From contig JAFAGN010000048.1 of NCBI GenBank assembly GCA_023422695.1, forward strand, positions 1 through 11,774: 11,774 bases of DNA. The letters run 5' to 3'. The stretch comes from Pseudomonadota bacterium. GTDB lineage: Bacteria > Pseudomonadota > Alphaproteobacteria > Sphingomonadales > Sphingomonadaceae. The notes below the pieces were generated by a model, which searched no databases, had not been told where the DNA came from, and was given only the letters and a program-made list of their open reading frames with translations. Shown one piece after another: positions 1 to 7,567 of the stretch. Position numbers and translations under genes: made by a program. The stretch's first letter is position 1; the number at the start of each line of letters is the position of its first letter.

Positions 1-58
1 AAGCAATCCAGAGTTGCGTAAACCGCTCTGGATTGCTTCGCTGCGCTCGCAATGACGG
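1..58. repeat. REP-like dispersed hairpin repeat downstream of guaB
   Basis: A perfect 13-base inverted repeat is visible: AAGCAATCCAGAG at 1-13 and its reverse complement CTCTGGATTGCTT at 26-38, with a 12-base loop. It is followed by CGCTGCGCTCGCAATGACGG (39-58). The second part can form an alternative stem, ATTGC (32-36) with GCAAT (49-53). From memory, this GATTGCTTCG...CGCAATGACG pattern recurs between genes in sphingomonads and other alphaproteobacteria, which suggests a dispersed palindromic element rather than a gene-specific site. It lies 6 bases past the guaB stop and would be transcribed as part of the guaB 3' end, where it could stabilise the message or help termination. No U-run follows the stem within the window, so a classical intrinsic terminator is not shown. 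The left edge may extend outside the window. Confidence 0.75.
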
Positions 59-64
59 AACACG

Positions 65-1522
65 TCAACCCGCCGGATAGTTCGGTGCCTCGCGCGTGAT
101 TGCCACGTCGTGGACATGGCTTTCGCGCAGGCCCGCATTGGTGATCCGCACGAACTTCGCGCGCTCGCGGAAATCCTTGAGGGTGCGGCTGCCGGTGTAG
201 CCCATTGCCGCCTTCACGCCGCCGACCATCTGGTGGATGACGTCCTTCGCCGGTCCCTTGAACGGTACCTGGCCCTCGATGCCTTCGGGCACTAGCTTCA
301 TCTGGTCCTTGATGTCCTGCTGGAAATAGCGGTCGGCGCTGCCGCGCGCCATCGCGCCGACGCTGCCCATGCCGCGATAGCTTTTATAGGTGCGCCCTTG
401 GTAGAGGAAGGTTTCGCCCGGCGCTTCGGCGGTCCCCGCCAGCATCGATCCGACCATGACGCTCGACGCACCGGCCGCCAGCGCCTTGGCGACATCGCCC
501 GAGGTGCGCAGCCCGCCGTCGGCGATCACCGGCACGCCAAGCTTTGCCGCCGCTTCGACGCTATCGAGGATCGCCGTCAACTGCGGCACGCCGACGCCCG
601 CGACGATGCGCGTGGTGCAGATCGAGCCCGGACCGATGCCGACCTTGACCCCGTCGGCGCCCGCATCGATCAGCGCTTTGGTGGCATCACCCGTCGCGAC
701 ATTGCCCGCCAAGATCTGCACCCGGTTCGACAGCTTCTTGATCGCCTCGACCGTCTGCGCGACCATCTTGCTATGGCCGTGCGCGGTATCGACGACGATC
801 AGGTCGCATTCGGCCTCGAGCAGCGCTTCGGCGCGCTCGATCCCCGTCGGACCGGTGTTCGTCGCCGCAGCAACGCGCAGGCGGCCGCTGCCATCCTTGG
901 TGGCTTCGGGGAAATTGACCGCCTTTTCCATGTCCTTGACGGTGATCAGGCCGATGCAGCGATAATCGTCGTCAACGACGAGCAGCTTTTCGATGCGGCG
1001 CTGGTGGAGCAGTTTGCGCGCCTCGTCCTGCCCGACGCCGGGGCGCACGGTGGCAAGATTTTCGGCGGTCATCAGTTCGCGCACCGGCTGGCCCGGATTG
1101 TCGGCAAAGCGGACGTCGCGGTGGGTGAGGATGCCAACCAGCTTGCCGCCGGTTTCGACGACGGGGATGCCCGAAATCTTGTGCTGGTCCATCAATGCGG
1201 TGGCGTAGGACAAGGGCGCGTCGGGAGTGATCGTGATCGGGTTGACGATCATCCCGCTTTCGAAACGCTTGACCTGCCGCACCGCCGCCGCCTGTTCCTC
1301 GACGGTCAGATTGCGGTGGAGAACGCCGATGCCGCCGATCTGCGCCATCAGGATCGCCATGTCGGCCTCGGTCACCGTGTCCATCGCCGACGACAGGATC
1401 GGGATGTTCAGGCTGATTTCGCTGGTCAGCTGGGTCGACAGATTGGCATCCGACGGCAGGATGTCCGACGGGCCGGGCACCAGCAGCACATCGTCAAAGG
1501 TCAGACCGGTTGTGATTTCCAT
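65..1522 (-). CDS. guaB: Inosine-5'-monophosphate dehydrogenase (IMPDH)
   Basis: Cytoplasmic enzyme that oxidises IMP to XMP with NAD+, the committed step of GMP synthesis. The 485-residue product has the normal bacterial IMPDH length. It starts with the typical TFDDVLLVP segment (8-16). A tandem CBS (Bateman) insert occupies about 90-205. The catalytic loop GPGSICTTR contains Cys302, the residue that attacks IMP. The IADGGLRTSGD phosphate/IMP-binding segment follows (about 333-343), and the flap Arg-Tyr pair is at 398-399 in GSADRYF. The ATG at 1522 was chosen because the protein then begins directly with the family N-terminus. The longer reading from a GTG at 1573 adds 17 basic residues not typical of the family. 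No strong Shine-Dalgarno is seen before the ATG. The 118 bases upstream (1523-1640) are very GC-rich and show no convincing promoter. It is a housekeeping gene, probably unrelated in function to the catabolic genes further right. Confidence 0.97.
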   Translation of the reverse strand: MEITTGLTFDDVLLVPGPSDILPSDANLSTQLTSEISLNIPILSSAMDTVTEADMAILMAQIGGIGVLHRNLTVEEQAAAVRQVKRFESGMIVNPITITPDAPLSYATALMDQHKISGIPVVETGGKLVGILTHRDVRFADNPGQPVRELMTAENLATVRPGVGQDEARKLLHQRRIEKLLVVDDDYRCIGLITVKDMEKAVNFPEATKDGSGRLRVAAATNTGPTGIERAEALLEAECDLIVVDTAHGHSKMVAQTVEAIKKLSNRVQILAGNVATGDATKALIDAGADGVKVGIGPGSICTTRIVAGVGVPQLTAILDSVEAAAKLGVPVIADGGLRTSGDVAKALAAGASSVMVGSMLAGTAEAPGETFLYQGRTYKSYRGMGSVGAMARGSADRYFQQDIKDQMKLVPEGIEGQVPFKGPAKDVIHQMVGGVKAAMGYTGSRTLKDFRERAKFVRITNAGLRESHVHDVAITREAPNYPAG

Positions 1523-1640
1523 CGGGGCCACTTTCTGGTGCGGGCGGCGCCTGCCCGGTTTTCGGGGCGGCACGCGCGATTCGTTTGGTGGCGGCCCATG
1601 TAACCAGTCGGCCCCGCGCGCGCCAGTGGGCGGCGCATGA

Positions 1641-2594
1641 TTATTTCGCGGGCGGCGTTTCGGTCGGCTCGACGGTGAAGCGGCTGTTGTCCAGCCGCAG
1701 TTCGTCGCCGCAATGGCTGCACGCGACCTGCATGGTGAGGTCGTGACCGCAGGGGCGATGGGTGAGCAGCACCGGCGGGCCGCGTTCGTCGGAAAACCAG
1801 CGATCGCCCCATTGCAGCAGCGCCAGCAGAACCGGATAAAGATCGCGACCCTTGGCGGTCAGCCGATATTCGAACCTGTCGCTGCGGTCAGAATATGGCA
1901 CCGCCCGAATGATCCCTTGGCGGATCAAGCGCTCCAGACGGCCCGTCAGGATATTGGTCGCCATCAGCGTGTCGCGCTGGATGTCATCGAAGCGGTTGAT
2001 GCGGGTGAACATCGCGCGCACAACCAGCGTCGCCCAGCGGTCGCCGAACAGCTCGATCATCGTATCGACCAGCGGCCGACCGCCCGGACGCCGGGTGCCG
2101 ACATCGCCGTTGAAGCGGCGGCGCTCGTAGTGCGGGACGACCTGCGCCAGTCCCGGCCCCTCGCGCCAGTCGACATCGCGCGGGTCGATTTCGGCGCGAC
2201 AATGCGCGCAGGTCGGCACCGGTTCAGTCGCGTGACCGCATGTCGCATGGTGCAGCCGAACCTGAAAATCGCGGCTGTCGGCCTCCCACTTGTGCTGCCA
2301 GCGCAGCATCATCAGACCGTTGGGAAACTGGTCGCGGCCCTTTTGGGTGAGCATATAGTGAAAGCCGCGGCCACCCTTGCGCGGCACTTTGGCCAGGCAA
2401 TCTTCGTCGACCAGTTTTTTGAGCCGCCCGTTGACCACCGACCGCGCAAGACCCGTTCGCGCGACGAATTCGTCGAAGCTGTGAATGCCCAGCAAGGCCT
2501 GTTCCATCAACAGCAACACGGGAACGTCGCCGACGACGTCGAGCGCGCGCCAGATCGAACAAGCCCTGATGGTGCGATCGTGTTTCAAGCTCAA
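1641..2594 (-). CDS. Tandem (duplicated) HxlR-family winged-helix regulator with CGH...CxHC modules
   Basis: DNA-binding transcription factor of 317 residues, about twice the length of an ordinary HxlR protein. It contains two HxlR-like winged-helix domains. Domain 1 spans about residues 8-105, opening with CSIWRALDVVGD (Cys12 sits where HxlR proteins have their conserved N-terminal Cys). Domain 2 spans about 173-268, opening with MIELFGDRWATLVVRAMF, where the GDRW motif is textbook. Each domain is followed by the same motif, C-G-H-x7-C-[AS]-H-C: residues 119-132 and 282-295. These look like small metal-binding or redox-active knuckles. Start choice: the TTG at 2594 is preceded by CAGGA about 5 bases upstream (AGGATGGC-TTG) and gives the family-like N-terminus. 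An upstream TTG at 2645 has no ribosome-binding site, and an ATG at 2599 is out of frame. It lies between guaB and the TonB receptor. It is the only regulator in the window and the likely controller of the neighbouring catabolic genes, which is inference. The ligand is unknown. Confidence 0.88.
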   Translation of the reverse strand: MSLKHDRTIRACSIWRALDVVGDVPVLLLMEQALLGIHSFDEFVARTGLARSVVNGRLKKLVDEDCLAKVPRKGGRGFHYMLTQKGRDQFPNGLMMLRWQHKWEADSRDFQVRLHHATCGHATEPVPTCAHCRAEIDPRDVDWREGPGLAQVVPHYERRRFNGDVGTRRPGGRPLVDTMIELFGDRWATLVVRAMFTRINRFDDIQRDTLMATNILTGRLERLIRQGIIRAVPYSDRSDRFEYRLTAKGRDLYPVLLALLQWGDRWFSDERGPPVLLTHRPCGHDLTMQVACSHCGDELRLDNSRFTVEPTETPPAK

Positions 2595-2652
2595 GCCATC
2601 CTGCAGTCCGTGTCGCCCCCTAAACCACGGCCGCGACCCCGACAAGGTTGGC

Positions 2653-2676
2653 GGGAGGGCAGTACACCGCCCTCCC
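2653..2676 (-). terminator. Hairpin between TonB receptor and HxlR gene (possible terminator/attenuator)
   Basis: A perfect 8-base inverted repeat, GGGAGGGC (2653-2660) and GCCCTCCC (2669-2676), with an 8-base loop. It lies 8 bases past the stop codon of the receptor gene and upstream of the HxlR start. In the minus-strand transcript the stem is strong, but no U-tract follows it. On the plus strand a short TTTT (2683-2686) follows the stem, but no plus-strand gene ends here. It may weaken read-through from the receptor into the regulator, or protect the 3' end of the receptor message. Confidence 0.5.
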
Positions 2677-2684
2677 CCACCGTT

Positions 2685-4985
2685 TTAGAACCGCCCGGTC
2701 AACTGCACCGCGATCGTGCGCGGACGATCGACGATGCCGTTATACGCGTTGCCCGCGTTGCGGGTGATCGTGGTCGCCAGCGGCATCGAGCTGGCGGTTT
2801 GCAGGATGCGCTGGTTGGTCAGATTGCGCCCGATCAGCGCGACCTCCCACCGATCGTCGACCTGCGCCAGCGCGAGCCGCGCCCCGAGCTTGACATAGCC
2901 GTCCTGTTTCGTGCGGGGGTCGAGGTTCGCGGCGGCGATATAGGATGACGAGAAGTCGGCGTTGACGTTGAACGCGACCTTGATGTCGCTGCTGACCGGC
3001 GTCGTATAGTCGAGGTTGAGGTTGCCCGACCATTTCGGCGACAGCGCGTTGCGCAGTCCGGTGTAGTCGCAGAACCCCCCCGGCCCCGGCGTCTGCAAAT
3101 AATAGCATTGGCCCGAGGTGAAATTGGTGAACTTGAAATCGAGATAGGCGATCGCCCCGCTGATCGTCAGCCCGTCGGCCACGGCGGCGCGGAAGTCGGC
3201 TTCGATCCCCTGGGTGCGGGCACCGGCGGCATTGGCGACGTTGAAGTTCAATGTGCCGTCAAAGATATTGACCTGCAAATCCTTGTAGGTGGTGCGATAG
3301 GCCGAGAGGTTGAACGCGAAATCGCGGCCCTTGTACTTCAGCCCCGCCTCGAAATTGTCGGCGCTTTCATCCTCGAATTCGAACGCGCCCGGACGGGCGA
3401 CGGTGGTCGATCCCGGCAGCGAGTTCGATCGGATGTCGAAGCCGCCCGCCTTGGTTCCGCGCGCAAACGAGGCATAGAGCATCAGGTCGTCGGTCGCGTC
3501 GAACTGGACGTTGACCATCGGGTTGAAACTGTCTTCGCTCAATTTGCCCGAAATGCTGTGCGCCTCGATATTGAGCGCGCGGAAGGTTCCGGCAACCACC
3601 AGCGGGTTGAAGGTGTTGAGCGGACCGCGCACGATCGCCAGGTCGCGGCTACCGCTTTTCTTCTCATGGTTGAAACGCGCGCCCGCGGTGATGCGGAAGC
3701 GATCGCTCACCGCCAGCTCGCCCTGCGCGAACACCGAGATCAGGTCCGATTTCTGCGAATAGACACGGTCGTTGCGCGTATCGCCGATCGCGTTGAACGG
3801 CGGGCCGAGCGCGAGGAAGGTCGAGTTGAACAGCACCTGATCGTCAACGTCGAGCTTGGCGTTCTGGTAATAGACGCCCGCGATATAGTTGAACGTCTCG
3901 CCGCCCGGCGACGCCAGTCGCAGCTCCTGCGAAAATTGCCGGTAATCTTCCTGCAAATTGGTGCCATCGAGGAAGCTGATCCCCGAAAAGTCGACATCGA
4001 CGATTTCGCGCGTCTTGTAATCGAGCAGCGAGGTCACCGAGGTCAGCGTGTGTTCGCCGATGTCCAGATCGGCGTTGAGCGTCGCGCCAAACACCTTGTT
4101 GCGGCTTTCATAACCATTGTCCTCGCGGACGTAGTCGGGGTTGGTGCTGACGAAGAACGGCCCTTGGAACACGGTATTGTAAACGCCGACCGCCCCGAAC
4201 ACATCGCGCGGCTGCCCCTTCATTTCGAAGTCGGCATATTCCAGCTTCAGTTCGGCGGCGAGTGGGCCCCCCTTGTCGAACTCCAGCTTGCCGCGGAAAT
4301 AATATTCGTCGACGTTCGGCTCGTCGCGGTCGAGCTTCTGGTTATAGAAATAGCCGTCCATCGAGCGGTGATAACCGACCACCCGCGCTTCGATTCCTTC
4401 GCTCAGCGGCCCCGACAACACGCCGGTCAGCTGGAATTCCTTGTGGTTGAATTCGTACAGGCCGCTGACCGACCCTTCGAAATCATCGGTCGGGCTGCGC
4501 GTGGTGATGTTGACCGCGCCCGCGATCGCATTCTTCCCGAACAGCGTCGGCTGCGGCCCGCGCAGCACCTCGACGCGCTCCATGTCGACGAGTGGCAGGC
4601 GCGACAGCTGATCGCGGCCGTAATAGACGCCGTCGACGAACATCGCGACCGACTGTTCGAACCCCTTGTTATCGCCCGACGCAATGCCGCGGATCGCGAT
4701 GCGGTTGGCGATGGCGGTCTGGGTGATTTTCAGGTTCGGCACCGACGAGCTGATTTGTTCGAGGTTGGTCTGGCCGTAATTTTCGACCTGCTTGCCGCTG
4801 ACCGCCGAGATCGAGATCGGCACGTCGGACAGCCCCTCGGCGCGTTTCTGCGCGGTGACGATGATCTCTTCGAGCCCGCCCTGATCGTCGGTGGATCCGG
4901 GGGCGGGCGCCGCGTCCTGGGCGAAAGCCATACCGGGGCTGGCGAGCGCCGATGCAGCGAGCAGCGCAACAAAATAGCTCTTCAT
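2685..4985 (-). CDS. TonB-dependent outer-membrane receptor
   Basis: Outer-membrane beta-barrel of 766 residues for energised uptake of a scarce or bulky substrate, driven by TonB-ExbB-ExbD. It opens with a clear signal peptide (residues 1-22, MKSYFVALLAASALASPGMAFA, probable cleavage before Gln23). A TonB box of sphingomonad type follows (EEIIVTAQKRAE, 39-50), then the plug domain (about 50-160, with the VDGVYYGR and MERVEVLRGPQ segments). The rest is barrel, ending in the terminal Phe expected of BAM substrates. In the plug, RGPQPTLFGKN carries Pro where many homologues have Gly. The ATG at 4985 was chosen over upstream starts because GGGAGGATCTTT places a strong Shine-Dalgarno just before it and the signal peptide begins there. 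It is divergent from the oxygenase operon and likely imports that pathway's substrate (inference). Siderophore uptake is the main alternative, but no siderophore genes are nearby. Confidence 0.95.
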   Translation of the reverse strand: MKSYFVALLAASALASPGMAFAQDAAPAPGSTDDQGGLEEIIVTAQKRAEGLSDVPISISAVSGKQVENYGQTNLEQISSSVPNLKITQTAIANRIAIRGIASGDNKGFEQSVAMFVDGVYYGRDQLSRLPLVDMERVEVLRGPQPTLFGKNAIAGAVNITTRSPTDDFEGSVSGLYEFNHKEFQLTGVLSGPLSEGIEARVVGYHRSMDGYFYNQKLDRDEPNVDEYYFRGKLEFDKGGPLAAELKLEYADFEMKGQPRDVFGAVGVYNTVFQGPFFVSTNPDYVREDNGYESRNKVFGATLNADLDIGEHTLTSVTSLLDYKTREIVDVDFSGISFLDGTNLQEDYRQFSQELRLASPGGETFNYIAGVYYQNAKLDVDDQVLFNSTFLALGPPFNAIGDTRNDRVYSQKSDLISVFAQGELAVSDRFRITAGARFNHEKKSGSRDLAIVRGPLNTFNPLVVAGTFRALNIEAHSISGKLSEDSFNPMVNVQFDATDDLMLYASFARGTKAGGFDIRSNSLPGSTTVARPGAFEFEDESADNFEAGLKYKGRDFAFNLSAYRTTYKDLQVNIFDGTLNFNVANAAGARTQGIEADFRAAVADGLTISGAIAYLDFKFTNFTSGQCYYLQTPGPGGFCDYTGLRNALSPKWSGNLNLDYTTPVSSDIKVAFNVNADFSSSYIAAANLDPRTKQDGYVKLGARLALAQVDDRWEVALIGRNLTNQRILQTASSMPLATTITRNAGNAYNGIVDRPRTIAVQLTGRF

Positions 4986-5043
4986 AAAGATCCTCCCACG
5001 CATCATCGTCTTGGCGACCACCGCCCGCGATGTTTTTCTTGCC

Positions 5044-5072
5044 TTGCGAGTCATAACGGCTTTAAGTATCGT
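5044..5072 (+). promoter_or_regulatory. Candidate promoter for the catabolic operon
   Basis: TTGCGA (5044-5049) and TATCGT (5067-5072) are separated by 17 bases and each match 4 of 6 positions of the sigma-70 consensus. Transcription would begin near 5079 and include the GAGAGGA ribosome-binding site of the first gene (5092-5098). The candidate -10 overlaps the right arm and spacer of the palindrome at 5052-5076, so a protein bound there could block RNA polymerase. Consensus rules hold only loosely in this group, so this is a weak call. Confidence 0.3.
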
Positions 5073-5076
5073 TATG
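5052..5076. promoter_or_regulatory. Palindromic candidate operator in the divergent promoter region
   Basis: CATAACG (5052-5058) and CGTTATG (5070-5076) are perfect inverted repeats separated by 11 bases. Centre-to-centre spacing of the arms is 18 bases, close to two helical turns, as expected for a dimeric winged-helix regulator. Flanking CTTGC (5043-5047) and GCAAG (5076-5080) extend the symmetry imperfectly. The site lies in the AT-richer part of the 119-base region between the divergent receptor and oxygenase-operon genes, so one bound protein could control both. The HxlR-type protein encoded at 1641-2594 is the natural candidate to bind it; that is inference. Confidence 0.6.
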
Positions 5077-5104
5077 CAAGTCAGATAATTTGAGAGGATC
5101 ATTG

Positions 5105-6073
5105 GTGCCGCAATCCGGCCTCCCCCCAAAGCTCACACGCAATCTGCGCCTGCCCGCGATCGCCGCGCCGATGTTCCTGGTTTCGGGACCGGAGATGGTG
5201 ATCGCCGCATCGCGCGCGGGCATGATCGGCAGCTTCCCTGCGCCCAACGCGCGCACCTCCGCAGACCTCGAGGATTGGGTCAGCCGGATCGACGCGGCGC
5301 TGTCGAACGATCCCGACGCCGCGGCGTGGGCGGTCAACCTCGTCGTCCATCCGTCGAACAGCCGCCTGCCCGAAGACCTCGCCTGCGTCGTGCGCCACAA
5401 GGTACCGCTCGTCATCACCGCGCTTGGCAGCCCGGCGCGCGTCGTCGAGGAAATTCACAGCTATGGCGGGCTGGTGTTCGCCGACGTCAATTCGGTTGGC
5501 TTCGCGCATAAGGCCGCCGCCGCCGGGGTCGACGGACTGGTGCTGGTCGCAGCAGGCGCGGGCGGGCATACCGGCGCCACCGCGGGCTTCGCCTTTGTCG
5601 AGGAGGTACGGCAATTCTGGGACGGCCCGCTGGTGCTCGGCGGGGCGATTTCGACCGGCCACGCGGTCCGTGCAGCTGAAATCCTCGGCGCCGATCTTGC
5701 CTATCTTGGCACCTCGCTGATCGCCTGCGCCGAAAGCATGGCGGTGCCGGGGTATAAGGACATGGTCGTGGCGGCGGGTGCCGAAGATATCGTGCCTTCG
5801 AAGGGCATCACCGGGGTCACCGCCAACTGGCTGAAACCCAGCCTGCTCGCAGCGGGATACGACCCCGCGAACATGCCCGAGGACAAGCGCCCGAACTTCT
5901 CGGACGCGCAGGACGACGCCAAGGCGTGGAAGAATGTCTGGTCCGCCGGACAGGGTGTCGGCGCGGTGCGCGGCGTCGAACCCGTCGCGGCCATCGTCAA
6001 TCGCCTCGTTTCCGAATATGATGCCGCCGCCGCAAGGCCGCGCTTTACCCCCGCCGAAGGAGCCCTCGCATGA
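5105..6073 (+). CDS. Nitronate monooxygenase-like FMN-dependent TIM-barrel oxidoreductase
   Basis: Cytoplasmic FMN protein of 322 residues in the NMO/2-nitropropane dioxygenase superfamily. Visible features are the N-terminal APMFLVSGPEMVIAASRAGM segment (21-40), the GAGGHTG motif with His155 at the position of the NMO catalytic His, and the FMN-phosphate-binding LVLGGAISTG and ADLAYLGTS segments. The GTG at 5105 was chosen because GAGAGGA (5092-5098) lies 6 bases upstream. TTG codons at 5090 and 5102 are alternatives. The gene opens the operon and overlaps the next gene by 4 bases (ATGA), implying translational coupling. Placement beside a CoA ligase and two thiolases suggests it may reduce or dehydrogenate a CoA thioester rather than detoxify nitronates. 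There is precedent in actinobacterial IpdC, an NMO-superfamily enzyme acting on a steroid-derived CoA thioester. Family call is firm; substrate is open. Confidence 0.9.
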   Translation: MPQSGLPPKLTRNLRLPAIAAPMFLVSGPEMVIAASRAGMIGSFPAPNARTSADLEDWVSRIDAALSNDPDAAAWAVNLVVHPSNSRLPEDLACVVRHKVPLVITALGSPARVVEEIHSYGGLVFADVNSVGFAHKAAAAGVDGLVLVAAGAGGHTGATAGFAFVEEVRQFWDGPLVLGGAISTGHAVRAAEILGADLAYLGTSLIACAESMAVPGYKDMVVAAGAEDIVPSKGITGVTANWLKPSLLAAGYDPANMPEDKRPNFSDAQDDAKAWKNVWSAGQGVGAVRGVEPVAAIVNRLVSEYDAAAARPRFTPAEGALA

Positions 6074-7566
6074 CCGCGCAGCTTGTCGAGACGATCGAAA
6101 CCACGATCCAGCCGAACGACCATCCCTATATGAAGGGCGCGTGGCGCCCGACCTATAATGAATGGAACGCGATCTTTGCCAATGGCGATGCCGAGGTGAT
6201 CGGCAATATCCCGACCGACATCGATGGCGTTTACGTCCGCACCGGCGAGAACCAGATCCACGAGCCGATCGGCCGCTATCACCCCTTCGACGGCGACGGC
6301 TTTATCCATGCGATTTCGTTCAAGGACGGCCGTGCCAGCTATCGCAGCCGTTTCGTGCGCACCAAAGGTTTTCAGGCCGAAAAGGAAGCGGGTCGCTCGC
6401 TCTGGGCCGGGCTGATGGAACCGCCGCACAAATCGACCCGCCACGGCTGGGGCGCGCAGGAGTGGCTGAAGGATTCATCCTCGACCGACGTCGCGATCCA
6501 CGCGGGCAAGATCATCTCGACCTTCTATCAGTGCGGCGAAGCGTACCGGCTCGACCCCTTCACGCTTGAACAGTATGGCACCGAAAGCTGGGTGCCGCTC
6601 GACGGCATTTCGGCGCATTGCAAGGTCGATCTTGAGACCGGCGAGCTGATGTTCTTCAATTACTCGAAGCACGCGCCCTATATGCATTATGGCGTCGTCG
6701 GGCCGGACAATAAGCTCAAGCATTATATCCCGGTGCCGCTGCCCGGCCCGCGCCTGCCACACGACATGGCTTTCACCGAAAACTACACGATCCTCAACGA
6801 CATGCCGCTGTATTGGAACGAAGAGCTGCTCGAAAAGCGGCTGCATGTAGTGCAGTTCCACCCCGATGAAAAGACGCGCTTCGCGATCATCCCGCGCCAC
6901 GGGCAGCCCGAAGACATCCGCTGGTTTACAGCCGAGCCGACCTACACGCTCCACTGGCTGAACGCGTGGGAAGAAGGCGACGAAATCATCCTCGACGGCT
7001 ATTATCAGGAAGAGCCGATGCCGAAATCCTATCCCAATGCCCCCGATGGGCTGGAGCGGATGATGGCCTATCTCGACCAGGGGTTGTTGAAGCCGCGGCT
7101 GCACCGCTGGCGCTTCAATCTCAAGACCGGCGAGACGGTCGAAGAGCGGCTCGACGACCGCGACCTCGAATTCGGCATGTTCAACCATCGCTATGCGGGC
7201 AAACCCTACCGCTACGCCTATAGCGCGATCCCCGAGCCCGGCTGGTTCCTGTTCCGCGGGCTGGTCAAGCACGACCTCAATGCGGGAACGAGCGAGGACT
7301 ATGAATTCGGCCCCGGCCGCTTCGGCAGCGAGGCACCCTTTGCGCCGCGGATCAATGCGAAGGACGAGGACGACGGCTATCTCGTCTCGTTCATCGCCGA
7401 CCTCGAAACCGACAAGTCCGAATGCGTGCTGATCGATGCCAAGAATATCGCGGCGGGGCCGGTGTGCCGGATCATCCTGCCCGAACGTATCTGCTCGGGA
7501 ACGCACAGCGTCTGGGCGAGCGGCGACGACATTGGTATGGGTCCGAATAGCGTCCTGGCCGCCTGA
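6070..7566 (+). CDS. Carotenoid/stilbene cleavage oxygenase family protein (RPE65-type, Fe(II))
   Basis: Non-heme iron oxygenase of 498 residues that would split a C=C bond with O2 to give two carbonyl products. The four iron-binding His expected of the family are present: His183 (SAHCKVD), His231 (LPHDMAF), His295 (TLHWLNAWEEG) and His479 (SGTHSVW). Of the three second-shell Glu, two are present: Glu367 (LEFGMFNHRYAG) and Glu421 (GSEAPFAPR). The first is replaced: QCGEAYRLD (154-162) aligns with the family's E-x-G-x-P-Y-E-L-D, putting Gln154 at the Glu site and Tyr153 where lignostilbene dioxygenases have a substrate-binding Lys. A roughly 25-residue stretch (112-136) looks longer than in isoeugenol monooxygenase. 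AAGGAG sits 7 bases before the ATG, which overlaps the preceding stop. No signal peptide is seen. Candidate substrates include phenylpropanoids, stilbenes and apocarotenoids; the changed pocket argues against a standard lignostilbene enzyme. Confidence 0.93.
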   Translation: MTAQLVETIETTIQPNDHPYMKGAWRPTYNEWNAIFANGDAEVIGNIPTDIDGVYVRTGENQIHEPIGRYHPFDGDGFIHAISFKDGRASYRSRFVRTKGFQAEKEAGRSLWAGLMEPPHKSTRHGWGAQEWLKDSSSTDVAIHAGKIISTFYQCGEAYRLDPFTLEQYGTESWVPLDGISAHCKVDLETGELMFFNYSKHAPYMHYGVVGPDNKLKHYIPVPLPGPRLPHDMAFTENYTILNDMPLYWNEELLEKRLHVVQFHPDEKTRFAIIPRHGQPEDIRWFTAEPTYTLHWLNAWEEGDEIILDGYYQEEPMPKSYPNAPDGLERMMAYLDQGLLKPRLHRWRFNLKTGETVEERLDDRDLEFGMFNHRYAGKPYRYAYSAIPEPGWFLFRGLVKHDLNAGTSEDYEFGPGRFGSEAPFAPRINAKDEDDGYLVSFIADLETDKSECVLIDAKNIAAGPVCRIILPERICSGTHSVWASGDDIGMGPNSVLAA

Positions 7567-7567
7567 T

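Noticed and set aside
398..1603. Plus-strand open frame opposite guaB
   Set aside because: Low-complexity, Asp/Arg/His-rich antisense translation with no family features. IMP dehydrogenase on the other strand explains the region fully.
5084..5089. GATAAT as the -10 box of the plus-strand operon
   Set aside because: It matches 5 of 6 consensus bases, but transcription would begin around 5095-5096, inside the GAGAGGA ribosome-binding site, making a near-leaderless message. The -35 at 17 bases (TTTAAG) is also poor.
3108..5093. Long open frame (661 codons) on the plus strand opposite the TonB receptor
   Set aside because: Its translation shows no recognisable domain and is rich in Arg, Ala, Glu and Val in the way of GC-rich antisense frames. 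The minus-strand receptor in the same region has a signal peptide, TonB box and terminal Phe.
6070..7566. Naming the oxygenase lignostilbene dioxygenase or isoeugenol monooxygenase
   Set aside because: The family is clear, but the key Lys and first second-shell Glu are not conserved and no aromatic-pathway marker genes (such as vanillin dehydrogenase or demethylase) are in the window.
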